Assembly: GCA_030159075.1 (NCBI GenBank)
Contig: BROG01000986.1
Location: 1-64,000 of the forward strand
Reading direction: 5' to 3'
Origin: Atrina japonica
Lineage: Eukaryota > Mollusca > Bivalvia > Pterioida > Pinnidae
Length of the DNA: 64,000 nucleotides
In this document: positions 11,501-23,500 of the stretch, piece by piece
Layout of the letters: each line of letters opens with the position of its first letter
How positions within the stretch are numbered: position 1 is the first letter of the stretch
The notes under the pieces: generated by a model
Told to the model about the DNA's origin: nothing
The model's input: only the letters and a program-made list of their open reading frames with translations
Databases searched by the model: none
Made by a program: the position numbers and the translations under genes

Positions 11501-14500
11501 ATGCTTAGTAATCCAATAAATCACAAATTTGTTAAAATCAGTTCTATAATTGGGTTTCCTGAAGGTCACTCTATCAAAGATCACGGGTAATTGAATGAAT
11601 GAATCATTTGTGTGTTGAGTGATAGGACAGGTCAAAATGTATACAACGTTTCATTTTGGGTTTCTCAAGCTACCACAAATTATATCTGTCAAATGTATAC
11701 TCTATTAGACACCCCTTCTATGGAATTTGCAATTCCCCGGGGGCATTTATTAGGATAAATACGTTTGTCATTTTTCACTTGATAGTTACAGGTTAGTAGT
11801 TATTAGATCTATGAAAATGATTGGTCTTAAAACAACACACATATCAATCAAGGGCTTAATTCTGGAATGAAAAATCTGAATCAAATTCAAACTTGATCTT
11901 TATCTAATGTTTGCTTTGCAACAAGTTCGAAGAAAATCTGCTATCAAGTTATCATTTGGAAACCACAATTTATTTTTCTGTGACCTAAATATGTCTCCAA
12001 CCTCTGTCCATGGGACTGTGAACTTAACCTCGATGAAATGACCCAAGGTCAAGGTCATGACACACCTTGAGGTCATGACTAATAACATATGAAAGTTTGA
12101 ATGCATTCCAAGAAAGGGATGGAAAGTTATAGCCTGGACATGAATTGTGGCGAATAGACGGACAGACGACCATGGCACAACCAATATCAGACATGATTTC
12201 AGGTTACAGCAAAAAAATCTGAAAATAATGGGTTGTAAAGTCTTACATACCATCAGCGTCGGAAGCAAATTGAAAGTGGGGGGGGGCTAAACCAACTTAA
12301 AACACATACACACACCAGAACGTCTGGGGCTAAGCCCCAATTTTTAACACCTATGTCTATCTTTGCAAATTTGCCATTTCGAGGTCACCCCACCATACTG
12401 GAAATCGTGTAATACCGGCTAATATTCAACTCAATGACGGAAATGACCGGAAAATCCGGATTTTCGATGTTGCCGATTTTTAAGGAAAAAGTCGAAAATT
12501 CAAATTCTCAGTCGGAAAACTGACCCCAAAAAATCGGATTTCCGATTTAAATCGGAAAAAAATCATGTCTGCAATATGTCTCCCTGTTCAGATCAGGGTG
12601 GGAGATATATGAAATGGAATTTCTATAATCTGAACATTTCAATAACATTTAAAGGGGCATTAGCTGTGTTTGCCAAAAAGAAGTATTTGTACTTTATGTA
12701 CAAATACAAATAAGAGCTACGGTATACAGAGGCATACAAAATCTTACATACCTATCTATTTTGTAAAAATAAAGTCAGGGCCAGTGCAGTATTTATATAC
12801 AAATAGTAAAATTGAGTTAATCAATTGCAATATACAGTAAAACCTGTATATAGGGGCCACCCAAGGGACCAGAGAATATTGACCTTTATGTGCAGGTGAC
12901 CCTTATAAACAGGTTCAATTTAGTTGAAGTATGCAGTCAAGGGACTTTTCTAAAGTGGCCTTTATAGACAGGTGATCCTTATATAGAGGTGGCCGCTATA
13001 GCAGGTTTTACTGTACCTTTTTCTAGTTGTCACATTACGTTCAGTTTTGTGGAATATTTTGTACTCCGATCACATGACGTTAACAGAAATGTGACCTGGG
13101 TTATTTCCGGTTTCGTAATATCTGACGATATTCAATGATATTTTGTTTCAGGTCATTTGAGTGGGGAAAAGTTAACCTAATTATTCATTCTTGTAAAGTT
13201 GACAAGTGCCATGCCTTTGCTTTAGGCTACTTCTCAAATCTGGCTCTTTTATTATGTAATATATATTTCTAGTCACCTATGCAATATACTCATTAACCAG
13301 AAGTTATGTAGGTCAAATTTTCGTTGAAGGTGCATAATATTATTATGAACTGTGTCGGAAGAGAACAATTTGAAAAAGGTCTATTGGAAAAGTGCCAAAA
13401 CTGTGTTTCTCAAGTAATTTTCACAAAATATATAAAAAATTAGGAATTTTTTTTTCTTTGTTATTGTATATCAATTTAAGTAGTAAAAAGGGAATAAGAA
13501 AATTCTGAAGAAAAAAAACACAGCTAATACCCCTTTAACATTGGAAGATAAAGATTACCTTATCCTTAGGGCCTCCCTAGCCGAGTGATTAGAGCAACAC
13601 GCTTTGAACCATGAAGTCTCACTTCTGGTTAATGCAGGTTCGAGTACCACTTGAATCTAAGCTGGATTTTGTGAGAAAGTTTGTTATGGAAGGCCGATGG
13701 TCTCTTCCCGGGTTCTCTTTTCCACCACTATAAACTGGCCACCATTACAAAACTGAAAAATTGTCAAGTGTGGCATAAAACGCTATTTAAAATTCAAATT
13801 ACCTTATCCTTGGTCGAACTTTTGCTGGATATGCATAATAATTATATACTGTCAAATAGCCGGCAACTGCATACATTGGGTTACCATTGAATTTGTACTT
13901 TTCAAATCTGAAAGAGAAAAACAAGCATTCTTAGAGTACTAAATCAGGGAAAATGGAGGGCACCCTTTCTAAACAATACAAACAAAATAGAAAGAGAACT
14001 GGCTCAGCAATTTTTTTGAAACATTTAAATTTTCACCAACCCTTTGCATAACAACATGACCATGGGCAGTAACATTTCATGAATATTACATTCATGCTTC
14101 GCATCTGTCACCAATGCTTTCCAAGGGGTGAAAATGTGCAATAACATCCTCTTATGGGTGTAATATTTATTTTATTATCCCAAGAGTAATATATGTTTGC
14201 TTTACCATTTTAGCTGTAGATCTGTAATTAAACCTGGTGTTCGACTGGTGAAATATATAAATAACCTAAGCTCTCATTCAGAAGAACCATACATTCATAA
14301 CGCTGGAGTGTCAACCAAGCTTTTTTTAGCTCTGTAAAATGAGTGGGAGACCTTGAAGATTTTTCACATCTCTCTCAACCAATCAGATTACCATATTTAA
14401 CAGATGGTATTACAATATATAAATATAACAGTCCTGAGAGGAAAAATATATTGTCAACTTCTCCCGCAGTTCTAGTTCCAATCTGCCTCGATTCTTATTC

Positions 14501-17500
14501 ACTTTTATCAAATTCTGCCTATCACTGTTTCCAGGAAAACGAGTGTCACAGAAGCAAAATAACTAGTCAAACCTCACACATGAACGTATTTCATGTGTTT
14601 CTTATTATGTGGTGTTCCTTTCAACCATAAATATAACAAAATCAATTTCACCTTCAATAAGAGCACGTCTCATGTTTGATTTTTGTTTATGTTTGTTTAT
14701 TGTTGTTTAACGTCCCACTCAATAATATTTCACTCATATGGAGACGTCACCAAATGCCCGTGAAGGGCTTCAAATTTTGGCCTATGCTCAGCACTTACAG
14801 CCATTGAGCAGTGAGGGTTCTTTAACATGCCGACACCTACTGTGATGCGGGACCTCCAGTTTTTACTGTCTCATCCGAAAGACAGGAAACCAACATGTCA
14901 CCGGCGGGACTCGAACTCACGACCTCAGGATCCAGAGTCGAGCGTGCTACCGACTGAGCCAGGCCGGCTCGTCTCATGTTTGAAGACAAGAAAATGGGAA
15001 AAATCCCAGGAGTTAAATCAATGATTTTAAAAATCCTTGGAATTGAAGGCGCCAGTCTGCCTTTGATGTATTTATTTCACTTACAATAAATAAAAAGACC
15101 ATCGTTCATCATCCACATCAATGAAAGAGGCTGCGTCTATGAAATACAATATAAATGTCTGTAGTCGTTCATGGTAGTCACGGAAACCTGGTGCTTCAAT
15201 ATCTGTTTTATATACTTCAAAATGCCGTTCTTCATTATCTGAAAGAAGACAAATATCAGACATATTATAATAAGATTGAGAGAAACGCATAGAGAGATGG
15301 TTTAATTTTTTTGTTTCGTAGGTATTTTCAGATGATGAGGAAGAAAGCGACCCCTGTCAAGCCTATCAATTCCAAATACGCTTTCGAATTTTAGATAATT
15401 GAATTAAAATCAATTAATATCTATTCATCTACAGTGAAACTTGTATATAAAAGACCCCCTTAGGGACACAACAAAACCAGTCTTAATTATGAGGTGGTCT
15501 TTATATAGTGGTTGATTTATACACAAATGGTACTATTGGGGACAGCAAAAAACAGTCTTTATGACCAGCTGGTCTTTATACACAGATGGCTGCTAAAGCA
15601 GATTTTACTGTATAACTATTTGGAAATTCTCAGATTTTTCACACACACACATAAAACTGAAATATCATGTAACAAAAATGGTTTTGAGTTTTTTTAATTT
15701 TAATTCCCAATTGAAAGGGTACAGGACCCTATTTCAAAAATGGTCTATTAACCCCTGGAACTTCTAGAACAGAGTATTCTTTAAATGCCTTATCTACCGA
15801 GACACAGGGCCTCGGTTCTAAGCCTCATCTGAAAGACTTGCAACTTTTACACTGTATGTTATACAGTTGGCAAATGATCATTACAGAGGAATATGTCTTT
15901 AAAAGACCACTTTCTTGAAAGACCACCTGCCTTTGGAGACCACATTCTGAAACCATTCAGTTAAATATCTCTGTAAATAAAAACCTCTTTGAGAAACCAC
16001 CTGTCTTGAGAAACCACATTTCAGTGGCAGATGAGGTGGTCTCTCAATGTTCCAGGGCTTACCCTGTCATTAGCCAAGGTAGCCAATGACTAATTTTTTT
16101 CAAGGTTAGCTAAAAAAAAATTTAATTAGATAATTTTCTGACTACTATTTTTGGCCATGTTCAGTGCGTGTTTTTGTGTGTATCATACTCTCATTCAAAA
16201 GAGAAAAATAATAAGATGATCACAGACAACTATGTTTGACAATACACACCGCATACATGTAAGTAAGGGAATACTTGATTGATAACAACAGAATTGTCTT
16301 GAAAATTTTCCCAATCAAGACTTGCAAATAGTTGGCCACATCTACATACATGTATATGTGTTGCGTAAAATTAACAAATACATCTGGTACCAATATATAA
16401 TGACCTGGCTAATCAAAACTTGAATTAGCTAAAAAAAAAAAAAAATCTTGGTTGATTAATTTTTTGGCTAATGGTTTTCCGAGTCCAGGGTGAGCTCTGA
16501 CTGGTCCCACGGTATTTACTTTTATTAAAGTCTCTGGTCCAACCTGTATCTGAACCCGAATCCTTGGGAGTGGAATGCTGAAACACAAGACCACCACAGC
16601 AAGTGGTCAAAATAAGAAACTAAGATCAGCGATGGTGAATAACTTAATCAACAAGAAGAGTTTCCAGGGTAGGCCTCTTTCTATAATCTCCACAGGACTG
16701 ATATTTGGCCCCATTTCCCAGACAAAATACATATCCCCCTTTAATGAAGAATATTTGGTCTACAGACAGTGATTGTAATGAAGAATGAACTATTTTTCCC
16801 AATTTGACACATATTCACAACATTTTGTTGCCAATGGCATTTGTGGTTAAGACTCATCGATATAAAGCTAAATACCAAATTTGGTTACAATTCAACAAAC
16901 AAAACCAGAGTTATATAACAGAAACCAAATACATTGAAACTTGTATATAACGACCTCCTTCGGGACACAACAAAACCAGCCTTCAAAGTGATGTGGTCTT
17001 TATATAGAGGTTGATTTGTACACAAATGGTACTATTGGGAACAGCAAAAAAACGGTCTTTGTGACAAGGTGGTCTTTATACACAGGTGGTCGCTAAAGCA
17101 GGTTTTACTGTATTGCAAACAGAAAAATGGTCAATCAGGATGTGCTCATCATTATTTGATGTCAAACACAGCACTACAATTGCCTTCTTACTTTTGATAA
17201 CTTTGTATGAATGCATCAATTCTCCAAAGGGTTTAAAGTTGGCATCTTTATGAAGGGTTGAGATAAATTCCTCTTTATTGGAGAGAAAACCAGGTGGAAT
17301 ATCTTTAGCAATAGTCTGCAAAACATTGTCCGCCTGAAAATGAAGAAAAATTATCAAATATAAATCTGATAACAAAAATAACACTTCTCATCAGCGATTT
17401 TTCTCACCAATATTCAGAAGTGCTCATATTCTGAAAAAGAAAATTAACAAGAAACACAAAGTGAAATTATTTGTCAAAATTAGGAAAATAAAACTTGAGT

Positions 17501-20500
17501 TTTGGAAAACAAGACTTATCTATTTTCTGGAGAAAATGACTTTTAAACAAATTCTACCCGAAAAACAAATCAGGATTGAATTGGACTTTTTTTAACCAAT
17601 GGCCAGCTCTTGCTTCTTCATACAGATGTTGGTAGCAGATCTTTTTACCTTGAGTAACAACAAGGGTGAAGGTAAACAAATTATACAAATTTTCCGCAAC
17701 ATGTTACTGTCAAACTTTGGGCTATATCTCCAATTCAGATTCTCTTTTACAGCCAATTTTTCAATAAAATTCCCAATTAAAGTCACGTTCCAGGGACGTT
17801 ATTGAAATAATGGAGTTATTAAGGGGATTCAGTAGGAATTCTTAAATTTACCCTGGTGAACGAGTGATATAAAGGGTGTGTTCGATTCACCGCCAGAGTA
17901 CTGTTCCGACACAGTCTCAGAACATGTTACAATCGAGTGTACCAGGGCAGGAAGTAGGTAAGTTTATGGCTAAATTGCTTGCCCGGGACAGTGTTCCAGA
18001 GCATTTGATTGGGGTTCCACTTGTCTGCATTGTCCTGGACAGTGAAACGAACATGCTCAGTAGTGCGTCACCACATGACTGGCAACACCTTACCGTTTAT
18101 AAATAGATCAGTTTTCCACGATTAATTAACTAATTAGTTGGAATAGGACTGTGAGGTCCGTGTCACAGTAGGTGTTGGCAGTAAAAAAGAATCCTCACTG
18201 CTCAATGGCCATAAGTGCCGAGCATAGGCCAAAATTTGATGCCCTTCACCAGCATTTGGTGACGTTTTCATGTGAGTGAAAGATTCTTGAGATGGACGTT
18301 AAACAACAATAAACAAACAAACATGAAGTTACGACATGATACTCTGAACGGTTTTCTCACAACAGAGATACACACATCAGCTAAACCAAATCTTTGATGC
18401 AGACGGACATGGTTAATTCATAGTCATAGACCAGTACATGTATTTTCTTCACAACCCTTCCAAAACTGACTTCTATCTACCTGTAACCCATCAAATTTTT
18501 CAGGTGTGACTTTGTCAGAGTATTTCAGTCCAATATATGTTGTCAGTCTTGCAGCACTATAGAACATTTCAAGAACCAAGTCTCTGAAACCGAATATGCT
18601 CTCCCTGAAAAATGAAACAAAGATTAATATACGATTATGTCACATCTTGTCAATACTTTGAAGATCAGAACCCAGAGTTTTTGAAATCCGCCGGTCTTAC
18701 CGGCAAAACCAGTAAATTTGACAAAAGTCTGGTGAAATTTGTCAAATAATCGGGCCAAACAACCGGTCAATGTTTGCGTCAGCAAATCCAGATTTTGTTA
18801 CTTCTGTGCATGAGCGGTTTTGTTTTTTAATTTAGTTCCAGATCAGTAAAAGGCTGTTCAATCTGTTCAAACGCGTCATTGACTCAGATAATTGTAAAAC
18901 ATGGCGGCGGTTTTGGCCTATCAAGTTTTCAGTAAAAGCTTGAATTTCAATCTGTGGAAACGCGTCATAAACCAGATGATTTTAAATAATCAGCCTCATG
19001 AAATCAAGTTTTCAGCTCACCTGTGGAAACGCTCGGGTAGATGCGATGATTTTGGTAATCAGCGCCTGGGTCAACTCAGAACTTTGATGTCAACCAGAAG
19101 TCTGACAAAGACAAGTAGTTACTGGCCCAAAATAAAACGTTTGCAGGGTTTTCCCTGACGCAAAAATTCTGTGTAAAAATCCTAAATGACGCTTAAAATA
19201 AGATCTATTGCGTCCTAGTGGACGCATTAAATACTTGATGTCTGCGACCTATTTCTACCAGTTTGCTTCCTTTTTATGTCCATTCTTAATTCTCATGTTC
19301 TAGTGCAATTTCACAAGAAAAAAAAAAACAAGAAACTGAATCCATCATTTTATTTATAATAAAATAGGAAAAACTTTACCTCTAAATTCTAATGTAGATC
19401 TAACGTAGATCTAGAATCAACAAGACAACATCGTTCCTCACTTTATAGGTATTTCCGGAAATATAAATTATAGAAGGGATACCAAACCCGACTTTCATTT
19501 GAATTATGGAAATTAAAAAATAAAAATTAACGTACTAATGATAATTATATAAAATTATTTATTTACAGAAATGTTTATGTAAATCTTACATATGATAAAG
19601 TACTTTAATACTTGAAATGGATAAAATAGATATAATTTTAAAATAAATAAATTTGAGGCATCATGTAGGCTACATGTATTTAGTAACTTTTCAGTTTTGA
19701 ATCTATATTTCTAAAAACATTTTTTATGTATTACAATTTATAGATTTTTAATATAAATTTTCCATATGATTTCAAATGTAGTTAAAACAACTATATTTTA
19801 TTTGATTTCTTATAAACCTTTAATCTATAGTACATATATGTATACAATAATTATATATTGAATTAAGGGAAATCTTGAGTGTTCAAGAACAAACCAGGAA
19901 ATTACAATGTGTTACAGTAACCTATAAAAATGGCGCTGATGTTTTGTTTCACATGTGAGTGTTGGAAAAACTACTCACTCTCCCAACATGATTAAGCTAT
20001 GATCAGAAAATAAATGCTCCACATGTACTGTTGATATTTTCCCTAGAGGGATGTCTGTAATTAACAACACAAGTGCACATTTGACATTCAGTTTAATTCT
20101 GGTCGATTTGAAGTGCACTGCAAATGGACTTCTAATTTACCAAATGGACTCCTAATTTACCAAATGGACTCCTAATTTACCAAATGGACTCCTAATTTTG
20201 TAGTTGTGGGAGTCCATGGACTCCTAATTTGAAAATCCCAGGGAAAACCCTGCGTTTGGGCGAGTGCCCCACCATCCTGCTAAATTCATGTCACGACTGT
20301 CCTTTATTTTAGACAAGACGTAATCCTCTTTTTGTGTTAATATTAAAGTTATATCTTATCCACGCGCAGAAATTATTACATCTGATCATGTGATTAAACA
20401 TCGACCTGTCATGACTGACGGTGAGTTTCATGTACTCCTTGTGAGGTTTAAAAATAAAAGTCGTTCATTCCCCAGAAATTTAAAGATGTGTGTACTCAAA

Positions 20501-23500
20501 AGAGCTTGTAAATGGATAGAATAGACTTCAATGCAGGTAGCAGTGGCAGGATTCCTGCTAATTAAAACGCATTTCAGTTAAGCAAAGTAGATCTAATTTA
20601 TATTTATTTCCCTTCAACATTTATAAACTGTAATCGTTAACAGCTTAAACAGGGGACGTTCGACCCAATGTCTTTATTTTCAACCGAATTCACATTTGGC
20701 CCATTGACATACATTTGTTATATCCTTTTAATGTGCATTAAGATAGTCGTTTATAACTGACTTAGTGTTTGTTTTTCACCGGTGTAGGAATAATAAATTG
20801 CTGGTCCTCCTTTGTGTTTTTCTTTACTTTTTACAATGATATTTGTCCAAAATATTTGGGCCACCACTTTATCATTTGGGTCAGTAGTTCTGAAATTTTA
20901 CTCACCCTTGTTTTTATTTTTCAGTAATATTTATATATGGACCAGTAAAATTTTGCTATGACCAGTGAAATTTAGTAATTTACTGGTCAAGTTGACCAGT
21001 AAATTATTTTTCATTTCAAAACCTCTGAGAACCTTCAAATTTTCATTGACTAAAACTGATGAGTAGATAATTGAATCTTTCCTTTAATTTTTCCTATACA
21101 TAAAGCTCCTCTAAACACCAATACAAAAGTTGAATAACGTTTGAAATATTTTTCAGTTCACTCAGATTCATAATACCACTGAGTCACAGAAGTCCCCTCC
21201 CTCTTCCCGGTTTCCTGCAACAAAGATGCTGCTAACGACAGACTTACCAGAAAAGCTTCCTCTGACTTGAGCTAAAATGAGCTCAAGTCTTGCTTCACTA
21301 TAGTAAAATCCATATAACCTGGCGGAGTGGAGTCCCATGAACTCTTTCTTAACCTGGATGAGTTTGAATTTTAGGTAACAAAGCATTATGAGATTAAAAT
21401 TACAGTGGTAAGAATAATCATTCCTACTCATTACCATATAATTAATGAGTATCCAGTGAGGGGATAAAACAATTTTCCTTTGAAGCTTGGCATAACTGAA
21501 AAGTGAGTAGAATCATCCATATGATAATCAAAAGGTAACTCAAGCCTCGTCAAGTAATGTGAATCAAATAACAACAACAACATTAATCTGTCCACATAGA
21601 AGCAGGGTGAGAAAAAAATTTGAAAAATTACTCATCCTATGGGATGTGTGATTTTGAAAACCACTCGTCCCTAAACACCTTTAACTTGCCCCAATTTTTC
21701 ATAAACTTTTTGAACCATTAAGACTAGCTATTCTTTGATTTCTCTAATATGGGACTTATAATTAATGAAAATGTCAGTTAAGAATTTCAATGTGCCATGT
21801 GAATGCAAAGTTTAAGAAGCTAGAATGTAAGATGTTATAGATCTAAAAGAAAAGTTAAATGTCACCGGGGATGAGTACCCATCCCTCTTAAACTACTTGT
21901 TCCCATGTCATTTTCACTCACCAAGGACAAATACATTTTTCTCTTTCATGTTTTCTGAATAACGATTTCAAAATTACTTACTGATTATTTTGATTAGGAA
22001 ATTTTTGTTCAGAATTGGACAATATATAGCAGATTTGGCATTGGGAATGGGACCTTTTACTGGACCAGCATGTTGATGATATCTGCTGGTTAGGACAACG
22101 CACGCTATAAATAGACAGCCTCTTACCTTTGAATCCCGCATTTCGAATTAAGTGGGAAAGTTTGCCAGTTTTCCGGAAGGCATGTGGTCTTTATGGGTAT
22201 TTCTCCTCCACCAATAAAAACTCTCATATGGAAAAATTAGTATGGCGTCAAAACAAAAAAATCAAATCAAAAAAAATCAGTGTACTCAGTGTACTCTTCT
22301 ATAAATCAATGACTTCGACCAGTCTAAATGTGTCTTTCGGGGTGAACGAGTTAACAATATCAAGATTACGTACTGTTCTCCAAACACCTGGTGTGTCATA
22401 TCTGGACAGAAACTTGTATTATCATCTTCAAGATCAGACTCTTGTCGCACTGAAATCCAATACAGAAAAAGAAATATCATTATTTACATCAAAAATATCA
22501 TTATAAAACGACCATTTTAAAAAGGACATTTTTCACTTTAAACAAACAATTGCCAATAAGCAAAACTGCAAACACGAGGACATGTGTGATGATGAAGTCA
22601 AGTAAATACCACAGGCATTTTTTCCTTTTTTGGTGACTTTGCTTTTTTATTCTGAAAACAAGAGTCGATTTTCATTCCCAGTTGAAAAGTTTGCAATGAT
22701 TTATGAAAGAGCCGACAGAACACAAAGAAGCCTTTTCATATGCTCAACCACCGAATATCCACAGGTTCTACCTTAGAATCTATACTACAGACAATCAAAT
22801 GAACCAGTAAAGCATGCAACTCTCTTTAAATATTTGACAAAACCATAGGTCCAGCAAGACTTCACTAACTAAACCCTGTCACTTCGAAGAGGCCAAAGGG
22901 CCTTCATTATATACCTATACTAATATACCCTATAGGACCATGGAAAATTGTCGTTATGAAATCAATGGTTTTTGCTACTCTTACTGAGTATGTAATAGAC
23001 GTTGTTCCCCTAAAACATATCTGGATAAATTTCAATACCTCAGCAGATTCTGCATTCAGAAATGCTACATAAAGGCTGAGAAGAAGCTGGAAATACCAAA
23101 TCTATTTTAGAAGAAGCTGGAAATATAAAAAAATACGTATAAAACATTTCACTAGAATTATCCATCATCCTGTGACAAAGACTCTACAAAGGAAGAGAAA
23201 ATTGATAAAACCCCCTTGTGGATGACAGGCAGATCATTTTGCACCAGTTATATGGATAAATCCAGGAATATGAAAGAAATATTTGTCTTTTGGATAAGAT
23301 TTAAAACCAAAGACCTGAGTCAAAGCTAGTGTGGCAAGTTAAGGAACCCTCACTACATTAGTATCAGTCCATAGCACAGGTCAAAATTAGAAGCACTTCA
23401 TCTGTATAGCTGTAACTTGCCAATATAAGTGAAAACTATCAAATTGTCAAATTTATTTCTCCCCCTAAATGAGGGAAATATCAGTGCAGACTAGGGCTCT

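Larger units (their letters stand above)
18673..21027. mobile_element. CAGAG-ended DNA transposon, 6-bp target duplication, with a nested element
   Basis: CAGAGTTTTTGAAAT at the left, ATTTCAAAACCTCTG at the right, flanked by AGAACC at 18,667-18,672 and 21,028-21,033. ACTGGT/ACCAGT repeats line both ends. An 85-codon frame (18,901-19,158) begins MAAVLAYQVFSKSLNF; it is unidentified and cut off by the nested insertion. Confidence 0.8.

Noticed and set aside
16053..16499. Target duplication for the CAGGGCTTACCCTG element
   Set aside because: Flanks CAATGTTC and ACTGGTCC do not match, so the insertion boundaries stay uncertain.
17872..18110. 76-codon plus-strand frame as a gene or retroelement fragment
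   Set aside because: No recognisable domain, within a HAT1 intron and on the opposite strand; evidence too weak.
21168..21437. Minus-strand 89-codon frame (LHSARLYGFYYSEARLEL) as a HAT1 exon
   Set aside because: The matching HAT1 segment is fully encoded by 18,481-18,604, and exon phases join without this frame.
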